Shown: positions 40,301 through 52,692, counted from the first letter of the stretch. The stretch is 64,000 nucleotides of DNA from Mesaphorura yosii (GCA_009869945.1 WIXG01000190.1:62001-126000), one strand, 5' to 3'. Numbers and translations: made by a program. The notes: generated by a model from the sequence alone, not told the origin.

Positions 40301-40326
40301 CGGAGCAACCCCAAAACTGGCAACAT
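37317..40326 (-). CDS. REXO1: RNA exonuclease 1 homologue (DEDDh family)
   Basis: Nuclear 3'-5' exonuclease of the Rex family (REXO1 was found as an Elongin A-binding protein). Nine exons keep phase: 40326-40227, 40121-40017, 39947-39082, 39010-38746, 38637-38434, 38364-38191, 38124-37946, 37878-37796 and 37731-37317, giving 796 aa (human about 1220). A CCCH finger opens the protein with Cys13, Cys21, Cys26 and His30 ([18 protein letters not shown]). A long Ser/Lys/Glu-rich linker fills exon 3. Next comes the REXO1-specific region ([20 protein letters not shown]) and a Cys-rich finger ([16 protein letters not shown]). The nuclease domain has [17 protein letters not shown] and [13 protein letters not shown], so Asp, Glu, Asp, His and Asp of DEDDh are all present. 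The start MLPVLGLLR matches the family. The gene is divergent from NHP2. Confidence 0.94.
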
Positions 40327-41083
40327 TTTGGACTGTTCCTTGCGGTTCTGCGAGTACAACTGAGAATTAATGACCTGGTCCTAGACCCCATAGAAAAGAC
40401 TTACTGTCGTGAGCTCAGATCTTCAAATGTCCTATGTCTTTTACCCCATGTCAGCAGGCTATCAGCAAATGAAAGCTAATCTGTGTAACGAAAATGAAAA
40501 AAAAACATCTTAAGCACGTCTTAGGTTCAGTAGTTCTGATGACTTTGAGTAATTTGTGGAAAGATGTTTTACCTCTGCTTCGATATTTGTTGGTTCAGAC
40601 ATGTACAACTCTTACACTTGTCGGCGTCTTGACCTCGACTGATCGTCAAATTTAGCGTCAATCATCATCTGCCACACGTCAGCCAGTGCAAGTGCAACGA
40701 AATGTCACATATTCATTCATTTTCTTTCACGTTTCGTCGAGTTTGTGGCAATTACGCTGCAAGGCTGTAGCAGAAGTCATTGTCACTTGGATTCGAAATA
40801 CGAGACATGTAAAGCGAACAAGGCCAAGGATTTGGATTTGGATTCTACAGTTATGTTTGAAATCTCGGCTGCCGAATAGAACGCACATGTGCGGGGATAA
40901 TATTTTCATCCGAAAACCCGAAGCGAATTTCACTGATAAGGCGAACTAAATCAATCTTCACTAGAGATAGCTAAGATTGGTAAGTTCCAGCTTGTACCAC
41001 AAACGCTTCGTTTGATGAATACTTAGTTTCTTTTTCTTTTCGTAGGGTTAAAGACTACTGGATATAATTTGAATCTAAAAACC
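40327..41083. promoter_or_regulatory. Divergent promoter region, REXO1 and NHP2
   Basis: 757 nt between start codons facing apart. Two RNA-processing genes share it, which makes a common promoter plausible. An upstream NHP2 5' UTR exon joined near 41045 is possible (cttttcgtag). No motif was identified. Confidence 0.35.
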
Positions 41084-41691
41084 ATGGAATACCTCGACGA
41101 ATTGAGCTACGAAGAGAAAGTGTCCAGAGCTTCTGTCATCGCTAAACCCATGGCCTCAAAGAAGTTGGCAAAAAAATTATTTAAGCTGATCAAGAAAAGT
41201 AATTACTTTATTATAATTTGTGCATTGTTGAGGTTATCATATATGATTACAAAGAACAAGGCTAAAATACGATTCCTGTTCTGATTAGGCAAGAAGGAAA
41301 AGTTTTATCTCCGGCGTGGGCTTAAAATGGTTCAAGCTAAATTGAAGAAGTCCGAGCAGGGGTAAGAATATTGCACTTAGTTCGTACGTGAAGGCTAAGT
41401 GACTTGACCCTTCGGTTTATTTGATCATGATGGTATTGCATTTACAGACTTGTCATTTTTGCTGGCAATGTCTCCCCGATCGACGTTTCCTGCCATTTGC
41501 CGATTATGTGTGAAGATCGCAACATTCCGTACGTGTATGTCCCGACTGGACGCGACCTCGGGATTGCAATGGGAGTTAAAAGAGCAACACTTGTGGTTTT
41601 GATCCGAGAACACGAGAGCTACAAAGAACTCTACGACGAGTGTTACAACGAAGTTAAGCAATTGCCGCCAGTTACGAACGACGCTGACTAA
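41084..41691 (+). CDS. NHP2: H/ACA ribonucleoprotein complex subunit NHP2
   Basis: L7Ae-family RNA-binding protein of the nucleolar H/ACA snoRNP, which directs rRNA pseudouridylation and, in many animals, telomerase RNA stability. Three exons keep phase: 41084-41198, 41289-41361 and 41448-41691, giving 143 aa, close to 153 in human. The start context is accATGG. The N-terminal region has [20 protein letters not shown]. The L7Ae core includes [48 protein letters not shown] and [13 protein letters not shown], the last being the kink-turn binding loop. The tail [12 protein letters not shown] is typical. An AATAAA is at 41810. The gene converges on RhoBTB. Confidence 0.97.
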
Positions 41692-42402
41692 CTCCGAACG
41701 ACGGCAACATCTTCTTGAACTACACAACTGTATTTCGCTTTGGGTGTAATTGATATTTATTTTCATTTATTTGTACATGTCTCGTTTCAGATGTAAAAGA
41801 AAAAGTTCTAATAAATTTGGAAAGTAAACTTATGAAGTTCAGTCTAATTGGAAGCAATCTCTGGGGTTGTGCTGAAGTTGTGGAGGTCGGAAATGGATGC
41901 AAGTGCTTGAAATCAGATTGACAGCAGCTGGGGCACAGAGAGTGATTTGTAAATTATTCCAACTTTCCGTGGCTTTATTTCAATCAAAAACGCTCTTCAT
42001 AAAATTAGAAACAGAATATTAAAACAGGAAACACATTAATGATATTCAGACTTATCAAAAAATATAGCGTAGAAGCGAACTGCATCACAGGACATATAAA
42101 AGTTAGAAACAGATTAAGCTGGTTTTCTGCTTCCAGTTAATTGTACAGAATTATTGTTCAAAATAGTGCATGTCCATCGTTGAGCGTGCAATATTTTTGC
42201 AGAATCTCGTGAACTTGAGTTTAGTAAACGTTGTCATGAATGATGGGCATTACAGAGTTGAAACTTGCATTGGCAATGTCGTTGGCGAACTACTGCTAAG
42301 GGAATGAAGACACAGAAGGTGTTCACGTTAGCAAAGAAGTCTAGCAAGCAATTTGCACTGAAAGACTAAAAAATTGTACAAGTGGGTGCTCCAACGTCTT
42401 AA
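41692..42402. other. Convergent 3' spacer, NHP2 and RhoBTB
   Basis: 711 nt with both 3' UTRs and the NHP2 AATAAA at 41810-41815. No exon was found. Confidence 0.7.
41810..41815 (+). other. Poly(A) signal AATAAA of NHP2
   Basis: Canonical hexamer about 120 nt after the NHP2 stop codon. Confidence 0.65.
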
Positions 42403-45400
42403 CTATGGCAGGGCGTCCCCTTCCGTTTTCTTGCACTTGATTTCCGTGTACTCATTTTTTCGAGACTTCGTTGTGAAGCACAAGAGACAAGCAGAACTGT
42501 TCCTTTTTCTCGCTTTCTTCGCCATGCTTTCCACTTTGCAGCGTTCCTCCTCCAAATTGCGCTGGTAGTAGTCAAACTCCTTGATGTACCTGATGAGAGA
42601 AACGAGACAGTAGAATGGCCTGTCCTGATTACTGCGAATGGAGTCGGCTGTCACTTACCACACCGGTGGCCATCTATTCTTCAAAATCCTTTGACGATTC
42701 TCTGCACTTAATTCTTTGAAGAGCTTGCTATGAACACTGAATTTGGAAAAATTCGATGCCAGTTGGTTCAGGCACCAGTCACTGATTTGTGTAGCATTGT
42801 ACCACTAAATTGCAACAATACAACAACTTTTATCTCGCTTTTACCTTAGATTGAAATAGGAATAGGAACTCCATTTACCTGCGCCGGTTCAAGAATTCTA
42901 ATAAACTCACTGGTGACATCACCGCATTGAGATTTTTGAAGGAGGTCTTGCATCATAGCTTTCTCTAACAAATTAACGAGTCTTGGCAGGCAGAGACGAT
43001 TGGCTAGCTCAATAAGAAGCATTCCAGTTTCGACGCTCGACAGGGCACCAATAGAATCAGTGTAGACATACTTTAGAAAGTAGTTGAATGTTTCCGTCTT
43101 CACGCCTGGTAAATTCACCTAGGAGGGCAGAAAACTGTTAGTTCCTGTAGATCAAAAGCAGTTTGCGCCATTTATCTTCATACCACACGAGTATGGCGCT
43201 CGAGAAAATCTTGCGAGAACATGGCTTTCATGACGTCGCTTCTTGCCATGAGCATAGCGCGGTTAGCGGCTCGAACTCCGTCATCCAGTTCGAATAAGAC
43301 ATCGGCAAATTCTTCACGGCTGCATACATCCCAGAGTTCATTTCTAATGTGCTATTTAAGTTACAAAATAGAAGTTTAAATTGATCTGGCATCCATCACA
43401 GTCATCCAAATGACTTACGTCAACATAGTTGTTGGTTGTTTCTGATTTCAGTTTTTCACTTTCTGGACGATTTCCGGCCTCAATCAAAGTTTGAATAGTC
43501 TGCGTTAATTGCAGACTATCCAGCAACTTTGACAATTCCAGCAGCTAAGAGAAAAGACTTCTGCTATCAGTCAGTAGAGATAAACAAAAATGTGAAATAT
43601 CGAACAGAGTGTGACGTACCTCATTCGGCGAGAAATCTGGTTGAAGGTCTCCCGTGTAAATGAAGTAGAGAAGCTCGCCAAGGACTTTTGGGGATATCGC
43701 CGCCGACATTTCTAATACCAGCTGAACATTATGCAAGTCGTCGTTTGTCTCTCTCAATGAAACGCGCTCTACCAAAGACCAAAACGCGTTGCTATCCTCG
43801 GTGACGAATTCTGTCTTATCGTTGAACTGGTTGAACAGATCATTCTCGCAGCGGTTTACGCTCTCGTTCGTACTTGGGCCTAGTAAGCACCTCGTTTCAT
43901 CTGCAGAACTTTCGCTCTCCTGAACACAGTTTCCAAGATCACAAAGCACATATTCAGTTTTCAGTATGTAAGTTTACAGTTTAAGAACTTACAAAGCTTA
44001 TGTCGCTAATTCGTCTGCACGATGAATATTTCTCAAAATGGAGGTGTGCCATAAGTTTGTGCGCTGCGGTCGCCACAACAAATCGATGAGCCAAAATTTC
44101 TTCTTCGCCTGCAAAATTCGATTCATTCAACCTATATCCTGTTGAATCAGAAGTTGACATCACTGAGATGAACGTCAAACACTAACATACCAATAATAAA
44201 TACGAGATCAGGAAAGTAAAGCTGCGCGATCATTTTCTTTAGATCATTTTGAAAGTCACCCGGAAATACTTCAATATTTGTGTACTCATTCTTCGGCGGA
44301 CAGTACGGCTCCTAAATTACATCCAAACATAAATCAGAACATTGCATTGTAGATTACAGTCTAACGTCCGTTATGAAATTCTTCTCACTTGTAACAAGGG
44401 TGGTCGAATTTGTTTCAAATTGGTCATCCAAAACCTCTGGTTCCTCCTTGCAATTAAGGCAGCTCGGATGGCATTTTCAAAGACTTCTGTTGCTCCATAG
44501 TATGTGTAGATTGAAGTTTCATAGTAAGGAATGCCGAGGTCCTTTGCCACCGCTCGTGCTTGTTCTGGCATTACAAGATCTGCTTCACGAATTGGACGAA
44601 TGAAAGGACTGCGATCTCTGCAGAATTCCAGGTACGCCGGATCACGGATCAGAAACCTCAAGTCGTTCTGAAAGAGCGTGAGACATATCAAACATGCGGC
44701 AATGTAATGAATTAGACATGCAACTTGTACCTTGCATCCTACTAAAATCACAGGTGTGAAGGGGCAAAAGCGACGGATTTCCGGGTACCTGTTCAAGCAT
44801 AAGTTAAAAAATTTTGAGAAGCTCATTCATGATTCATTATGCAGTTCCATATGACAAAGCAACAACTCACCACATTGTTTTGCAATGAATGAGCGAACTG
44901 CGACTTCCAATCGAAAAACAGAGTAAGATGACATCCGACCTTCCATATGCAAATTTGCGGTCTTTCTCGTGATCCCCGAATGTATCCCAAAGCCGCAAAG
45001 AGACCTTTGAATTGCAAATCAGTTCATGGAAAGAACAGACCTCATAATTCGTATTTAGCGTCATGCCATAGAATGAGGCTTCAATGAACAGGAGTTTCTG
45101 TGCTGACCTGAACGCCATCGACGACAGTCATGGAGCGTTCCATGACTTCTTTGTACATTCGATACTGATCGATGGCCCACACTGTCGGCACATGCGTCGT
45201 CAGCAATTGTCGCAGTGATGTTGGAGCTGATCTTATTTGTGCGCAGATCAGTCTCGTCTTCCCCACCGCCGTGTCCCCAACCAGCACCTTGAGAGTAAAT
45301 TACATCTTTACTATCAAAACTTGGCCGTGCTAACAACACGCATTGAAGCAACTCTGTAACTTACACATTTGACCAATTCCTGTCCAGATTCTCTTTGTTC

Positions 45401-45403
45401 CAT
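42403..45403 (-). CDS. RHOBTB: Rho-related BTB domain protein (RhoBTB)
   Basis: Atypical Rho GTPase fused to two BTB domains; acts as a CUL3 ubiquitin-ligase adaptor. Thirteen exons keep phase: 45403-45365, 45287-45108, 45004-44871, 44788-44731, 44667-44389, 44311-44191, 44108-43993, 43919-43620, 43544-43419, 43351-43184, 43118-42879, 42804-42659 and 42589-42403, giving 697 aa (about 696-727 in human). The GTPase has a P-loop GDTAVGKT at 17-24, the Rho-BTB signature [13 protein letters not shown], and [20 protein letters not shown] in place of the usual DTAGQE. The guanine motif is altered to VGCKNDL. The first BTB is split by an acidic insertion. The second BTB has [11 protein letters not shown] and YFLKYVYTD. 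The C-terminal [18 protein letters not shown] is diagnostic. There is no CAAX box. GTP hydrolysis is doubtful, as in human RhoBTB1/2. Confidence 0.97.
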
Positions 45404-46580
45404 CGCTGTCCCTGCAAGATTATAAACACACAGCTTTCTGATTAAGTCAAATTGAGACTGAAACGAGCAAGGTCGCAGAGACAAGTAGCGTACTTCCTTC
45501 CTTGCGATATCAACGTAGACTGCAATTTCGGAATAGAAAGTCATTCCTCAACAGTCAATTTCGCATCCTGTCTATCAAAGCGAACAACGCTGTTATTTAG
45601 GGACTTGGACTAATTAAATATCGCACATTAACAAGCACGTTAATGACCACGGGGAAACCGTACATGGAAAATGATTACACTAATCTCAAATGATTGTCTC
45701 AAACCTAGTCACGAAAGTTTAAGAAGAAAAGACCATACACAGGCAATTGACCATGAAAAGCATTGAAGGTTAACTGCTTAATTGCTAATATACTCAGCAC
45801 AGGTGGCTTCATCGACAAGTTGAAAAGCAATACGTTATCAGTGACTGCTTAGTGTTTGTTGGGAATGACGGAATTGTTTTCTAAAATATGCAGCTTTACT
45901 TGAGCGTGAGACGAATGCGTATTACACTGCTTTGGCTTTGCATGGTGATCCACGGAGTTTACTTACTTTTTCCGAAGCTGCTGATTTCGTTCGAGGAATG
46001 CCACTTTTCAGTGAATCGTTCCTCTGTTGGGGTTTTCGGTATTTATTAAAGGACAGAGATGGAACATATTTGCAGTTGCACTGGCCGTACTTCATGGATA
46101 TCCACCAGGTTTAAGAATATGGGTTAAGACCGTTAAGACGTTTCGGTAAACCACCCGTATGCTTATGTGAAAAAGAGTTAACGAGCACGCCATAGGACTT
46201 TCTGCAATGTCAATCAATTCGCCAATATAAGCCTGGAGTGCAAATATTTGATACACTCCAAATGTGCAGGTGAACACAGCACTAAACACCTTACAGTTAT
46301 TATGTTCTACCTGATTCGCTCATTGCGCTCCAGGGTTTTAAAATTTTAAAGCCTCATGACTCATGAGTGTCTAAATGTGGTGGAAGATCGTGTGCCTCTT
46401 AATTTATTCCATTGGGATGCAAATTTTTATCCCACATCACCCACATGATTTCAGTCATAAACAATCCACGCTCTTCGAAGCTACACTTGACTAAATTTAT
46501 TAATACGCCTTGCTCTCTTCCACCAGCAGTGCACACTCATGGAAATTTCTCATATTTAAAGACCACTAGTGGCCTGTGTC

Positions 46581-46594
46581 GCCGAGTACTCGGC
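46581..46594. repeat. Perfect 14-nt palindrome, copy 1
   Basis: gccgagtactcggc is its own reverse complement. It lies next to another short palindrome (ccactagtgg) and is repeated at 46781. Confidence 0.7.
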
Positions 46595-46780
46595 AACATA
46601 TGGTACAGATAAACAATTTAGGTGGTAATGGTTGTGGATGGTGACGGCTCGTGGCGAGGGTGACCGCTGGGAGAGATGGGCGGTTCACGAAGAGACGCAG
46701 GCACAGAACCAGGACAGGGCATGCCGAACCGTCGCTGGAGGTGCTCTCAAGCCTATAGATCTCCTATAGAGATCAATTTA

Positions 46781-46794
46781 GCCGAGTACTCGGC
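46781..46794. repeat. Perfect 14-nt palindrome, copy 2
   Basis: Identical to the copy at 46581. Flanking bases extend it to 16 nt here (46780-46795). A gatctc/gagatc hairpin lies just upstream at about 46758-46774. Confidence 0.7.
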
Positions 46795-47375
46795 TACAAC
46801 AATAACCCATTGCAGTTACTCAGCGAAGCAATACTGCCCCAGGAAGTCGGCGACAGTAAGGCAGCTTTATAACAGTTCATTACAGATGGGAGAACTGGAG
46901 CACATTGTCGATCTTATAACAGCATCACGTCATACACACCGTTAACTGAGTCGATGAAAAGCGAAGAAAGAATTGAGATTTTAAAAAGTATACATATAAG
47001 AATGGGGAGGGTGGGCAAAAAAACCGCAATCGGTTTCTGTATGTCTCCCACAGTTTTCGAGATTTTTGCGTACAAACAAACTGCCTTCAATTAGATAAGA
47101 GATTCACTGCATGTCGAATGCAATCCTAAATTTCAAAGTTCATTGGATACGCTGCAGTGAATGAGTTGCATTGTGTACATAATTCATTGACGATCCGAAC
47201 AATGTTAGTATTAGCAACGCGAAAGCATAAACGACTTTGTTTATGTTCGCCAGAAACGCAAACAAACAAAAACAAAAGTTGATTATCACATCGACTTTTG
47301 CACTTGTGTATGACCAAACCTGTCGTGGTTATGAACGTGGTTTCTCAGAGGGGGCATTATGCATGAAAATACTTT

Positions 47376-47726
47376 ATGATTTTGCCCGTATCCATAATTA
47401 TTCACCACATTAGGAACCCACAGCGACCTCCTGATATTGCCGGTGCATTGGCCTACGAGCTCACGACTTCATATTTATTTTCTCTGAGCGCCAATCAACA
47501 GCAAGATCATTATTCATCGGAACTAAAATGGATTGTAACGATAAAATGTTCAGATCTTGTCCGTGAACCCCATTACAGCAGCATGGAAGAAAAAGAAGCT
47601 GTACTGGAGAAATATCTGGAGGCAATCAGAGCGCTAATACATGCTCCCACTTGTATGGTTTATTTGCCATTAAGAAGTCAATCTGCTTCCAAGAATAAGC
47701 CAGGCCCATACTTTGTGATGTATTAA
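47376..47726 (+). CDS. Orphan 116-codon open frame (doubtful)
   Basis: This is the longest plus-strand frame in the gap. It starts with ATG, ends at TAA and is followed 11 nt later by AATAAA (47737-47742). The second half (SMEEKEAVLEKYLEAIRAL) is helix-like and begins just after a possible acceptor (cattacag, 47578), so it could instead be a terminal exon. I recognise no family. Frames of this length occur by chance in 64 kb, so I give it little weight. Confidence 0.18.
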   Translation: MILPVSIIIHHIRNPQRPPDIAGALAYELTTSYLFSLSANQQQDHYSSELKWIVTIKCSDLVREPHYSSMEEKEAVLEKYLEAIRALIHAPTCMVYLPLRSQSASKNKPGPYFVMY

Positions 47727-50700
47727 TACGAATGTAAATAAAGATGTAGATTCCTACTTTAAGTTTCGAGGCACACAATGAATGCGATTAGATACGAGTT
47801 TGACCTGTAATAAACCCAGATGGCCAAGGGGCTGCTGAGTTGTTTTCATCGAATTAAATTGAGAGGACTGATTGTCTTCCAAATCTTAAGCTTGACCACA
47901 AAGCCCGGAATCCAGAACAACATGAACTGAGAGCATGACAGACAATTACCTCCGACGGCTACTGACTATGAGCTGTAACGCTGAAAGCAATGCGAAGGTC
48001 GACCCCCGACCATCGGAGTCACTTGATGTACTTCAAACTCCTTGAACTCTTGCTTAGCTTTATTGTTGATAGTACATAAAGGCCATGCATACGCCCACGC
48101 ATGTGCGTGCAAGCAGGCAAGCTCGACCTCCGATCGCGTGATGATTGATTGGATTCTAATTCGGGAGTATTGATTTATGCTAATTCAAGCCGTTGCGTCG
48201 TAAATATTGGAGATAACTTCCAATTATGGATTCTACACCGGAGGCTCTGGGTTACGAAATAACAGGCCGAATTTTTCGTACGCAAATCTAACAATAGCTG
48301 AGCGTGGAGTGTCATTATCCGTAATTACTAAGATGTCTCGCTTCGTCTGCGTAATAGATGAAACGTGCGACTACGCTTCCTCGTGGATTTCACAGGCACG
48401 TCGCAAAGAAGTTTCCTCTGTCTCGCCCGTTAAAGTTTCCTGACTGATAAAATGGAACAAACACTTGCAAATCTACATTTAACGACATGGATGACTCCAA
48501 GAATTCTGCTGAACTGTCAATTATGAAATCGTCAAGTTAATGTGAGACACGTGCACAGGCTCGCTGCAGGGCAGACATAAACGGAACAACTTTCGTGCGA
48601 TTTTAATGATTCATGAATATCATGAATTTAACAAAAGCCACGCGTTTGATTTAATGGAACAGGCTGAAAGCTGATTTTCCGTTTGTGAAAATACGTTACC
48701 AAATTGTCTTAGTTATAAATATTAGATACGCCAATGACAAAGAACGTCGGTAACTGAAATACAGCCTCTTATGTGGATGAGAACACATTTTTGTTTATCT
48801 TTTGTTTCAGAATGCCGATGTGTGTGACTTGCGAAACTATGTGAAATTTGCAGAGACGAAGTACAAAAATACAACTACGTCGTATCTGAATAGCTTAATT
48901 CTTTGACATTCTCTCGCATAGTACTTTCATACTTCCCATTCGCCCATCCACCATTTATCAGGAATAATGTACAAGTGCCTACCGTATTAAAAATACAGTT
49001 CTATATTTATAATTGCTACAAGTGCGCGTTTGTGTTCAGAAAGCCTACATGCTGAAGACGTACCAAGCCACGGACGAATATGATGTGAAATGTGATGATG
49101 GGCTTATCATTTGCTGAATGAAACTAACGTATCGTAGCGTTGACCCTAAATGCTAAATCTCCAACACTCTGCATGCTCACTTCTGGCTTCTGTGGATGGA
49201 TCTGGATAATATATATAAAGCAAGCACAGGGATAATTGCAGGCTAAAAATAGAACGAGCACGCTTCTGTGTGTAGAAAATAACTCACAGTCGCAGTTCGC
49301 AGCTAAATGGATTCATCCATAAGCCTGCGGTAGAATAATTACGCTTCTCTCGATTCTCTCCAAAAGTGGTGTAATATGAAGGAATGGAATGAAACGAAAT
49401 GGAACCCATACAAAGCAGAAATGCATTCGAAACTATATGCGCCTTGATTGGTCATTTCATGCCAGTCGATCTCCCGTCTCCCTGCTCCTCTAGTCAATAA
49501 ACTCATAAAATTTGAGTACGGGAGAGAGCAAACGAATAAAGAAACTATGAATATATCGAGATCGCAAGGACAGTAATTAAAATGGGATTTAAAATGCGTT
49601 TATGACTTGTTTCTTTTTTAGTCTCATGTTGATGCAGTGCAGTCAGTCTTGAACGACGTCTTGTCTTTGTTTCCGGATTGGTCAATCAATAGCTTGAGCT
49701 TTGAATGCTGAACTTGGCACAAACAAAGAAGCGGTTCTCGAGTCAACTTCACCGTGCAATGTCGACTTCAACGCGCACTTGCACATCTTGTAGAACTTGT
49801 GTCAATGATGCTGACCAGCATAGGCCGATGAGATTCAAAATTCAACCAGCACAATGCTTAGCAACTTGGTCACAGTTTCCCAAATCAGTGATTTTTGGGG
49901 GTTCACGAGTTAACAAGAAACTGACACTGAAAAAGGCACATGACGACTTTACAATTATTGAAGAGTTTGAGTTGACTGGGCTGGATTGACTGTGATTTGA
50001 TTTGTACTTACACGTTAGTGTGAACGATGACGATGAGACATTGAACTTGATGTAAGAATGTTTATAGTGTCGTAATACGTACAACATCAACACCGACTGC
50101 GCGTACACAATTGTACACTTCAATTCTGCTTCTTTCAGCTCTGTTCAATTGTATACGAAGATTGAGACTGCTTCTCCTGCGTTGCGTACGAGACGCTGAG
50201 AAATGAAGCTCGACTAAACGAACGCACTTGGCTCCTGTGCTGTGTACAGTCTGTTTGTAAACAAGATATGGTCATGGGTGATGAGCGTCGTATTAATAGG
50301 AGGATTTGAGGAAATCACAATCTCACAAGTGTCACTCAATTTTTCTAAATATAAATTAGTACGCATTATTAAGGCACTTTATCAACTCCTTGAACTTCTT
50401 CCTCTTCCCAGAATTGATTCTCCAATACGAGTCCAGCCTGGTGTCAACGCTTAGCTTAATCTGGAGAATGCGGATTGGACTGGATTCGCTCGATTGTTAC
50501 TCGTGAAAGCTCTCCGCTCATTTGCTCGAGAATTGTGTCCCCACGATGAGACACCACCAGATTCTTGTTGAACGTCATGCATCTGTCGCCATTCGGCACT
50601 GGACTCTCAAATGCCCTTCAAACAATCAGAATTAGCTAATCAATCCAGGAAAATAACAATATGAGCCTGTGATGTTCAGCACAGCACCAGAGCACTTGAC

Positions 50701-52645
50701 ATCGACAACAAAAGTTGTCTTGAATACTCTATTCGCAAATGGCAAAACTTTCTTTGCCAGTTGTCTCACTTTCTTCTGCCACTCATACAACGAGTAAATT
50801 GGCTACACTGAACTGAAACTATCAAATGTTTACATGTCAAAAGCCAAAACATGAGTGCAATGGAATGAATTTAAAACGTTGCTACACAGCGTCCCTGTCT
50901 TTTGCCTATATTGTCCTATTGTCCCTATATTTACACTAGACCCCAATACACTGACTAGTGATGATTATGCCCTGCATTGAGATTGGCACTTTTGGCACCC
51001 TAGCTATAGACTAAACAAAAGCTGGAACTCATTTTTCTTTTACCACAAACAGATCAACAGCGATATCGGCCGTACGATTTGCAAATTTATGAACGTACAC
51101 AACTCATCGAATAAAACTCTCGTACCGGCAATTTGCTTATGAGAGCATCTAAATCTGAAGTCTAAAATGTAAGCAAACAAATGCATCAAACAAATCAAGT
51201 CTTGTGGACAATCATAATTTAACCGCAAGGCAGGATAAAGGAAATGACGATGTGTGTTTGTCTATTTATAAAATTAGCACGCTGCTAACTAAACCAAACC
51301 ATAATCACAGCACGGATGAAGCAAGTGGCGTACCCTAATGTTGCGACTTTTGAGGTTTGTCCTCCCAAGTTGACATTGCGGAATTTGTGTGCAAAACTTG
51401 TCCCTATCGCCTATCTTCATTATCAATTATGTTATCGACAGCCAAGCACAGGATTCTGAAGCCGACAGGGCTTTCTTCATTCTGTTCTACGACTTCTACC
51501 AACGCGATTATCTCGCATAAAAAACACGCAGCGTTCTTTACTTATCTTAACATAGCTTTTGAATAAATGAAGGCGCAAGCACAAATTACTTAAACAAAAG
51601 GAAGTGTCTAGTGGCCGGTTAGTTTTTTGTGGTTAGTTTATACCGGCCTAAAAATACACGCTTGAGCCCAGCGTGTGGATTGCGTTTGTGAATCCATGAT
51701 GCCAGAGTATTGATTATTGGGAAACTCGGCGCTTCTGTTTCTCATGCATAAACTATGCCATCCGAAATATTAATCACTTCTTACCTTCTTCAACTTAATG
51801 ACTTCACGGATACAGCATGCGGCGATCACAGATGCATGGAAATGGTTGCGACGTCCATAAGCCCTTCGTCTAATGAAACTCGTTGACTCCTTTGTTGTTT
51901 GCTGTCCCTCAAGGTGCTTCTTTTCCAATTACGATTTGATTTAGAGTGCGGGAGTACACTTACTTGATCTTTAATTGTTCACAAGTTTACCGGTCTTACA
52001 CGCACGTCTTGAATTAAGACCACAATTCACCCTGTACTATCTACTGCCGATATTTCAGAAGAAACTGCTGACTTGCATTGTGACCCCGTCACAAATCACT
52101 GGAATTCAACTTACGTCCTGACACTTCACTGGTTCAATCGGCTTAATGGCTTCCTGCCGGAGGTGGAAATTTTAACTCTTCAGGTAACATATGATAATTT
52201 TGACTCACAAACTCGATAGTGCTAATAAAATTAATCAGGTACGCTACTCTCACAGTGCTTTAAAGTCTCGGAAAGCAAGTTTCGCATTCCAATCTTGACG
52301 AATTGCGCCATCAACAAAGCAGGTACTATTTACGTTTCAAGTCAACATAACACAGTTTCCTGTTGCGAGAGTAAGATTCTATTGACAAAGAGTCTATGAC
52401 GTCTTGTCTACATTCCCTACAATGATTCTAGAGTCGTAGAATCTTCTGTAGCATGTAGCGTTGAAAATCGCTTGAATCTGGAATCGGCTTCTCGGTTTTA
52501 GAAGCTAGGAGTTACGTTTGCATGTCTACCCGCATAGACAGGAGAGGCGTAGGAACTGTTAAACCATCCATACTTTCTTTTGAATACCTTCTCAGGGTTA
52601 GATTTAAGTTAAGAGTAGCCAGTCCCGGTGTGCGCTATTCTACAA

Positions 52646-52673
52646 TTTTAGGTTAGGTTAACCTAACCTAAAA
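52646..52673. repeat. 28-nt perfect palindrome of head-to-head TTAGG/CCTAA units
   Basis: TTAGG units read toward the centre and CCTAA units away from it, with GTTAAC at the axis. All 14 base pairs match. TTAGG is the arthropod telomere unit, so this is a fused interstitial telomere-like motif. Confidence 0.85.
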
Positions 52674-52692
52674 ACCGGTGTGTTGGCACGCA

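Noticed and set aside
41497-41691. NHP2 read as a ribosomal protein L7Ae or SNU13
   Set aside because: The motif [20 protein letters not shown] and the N-terminal KPMASKKL segment match NHP2 rather than SNU13 or L7Ae.
44240-44255. A stretch resembling the core of the bantam microRNA (agatcattttgaaag)
   Set aside because: It is antisense to a RhoBTB coding exon (codons DFQNDLKK), lacks a hairpin partner nearby and misses the 5' end of the mature microRNA. Coding constraint explains it.
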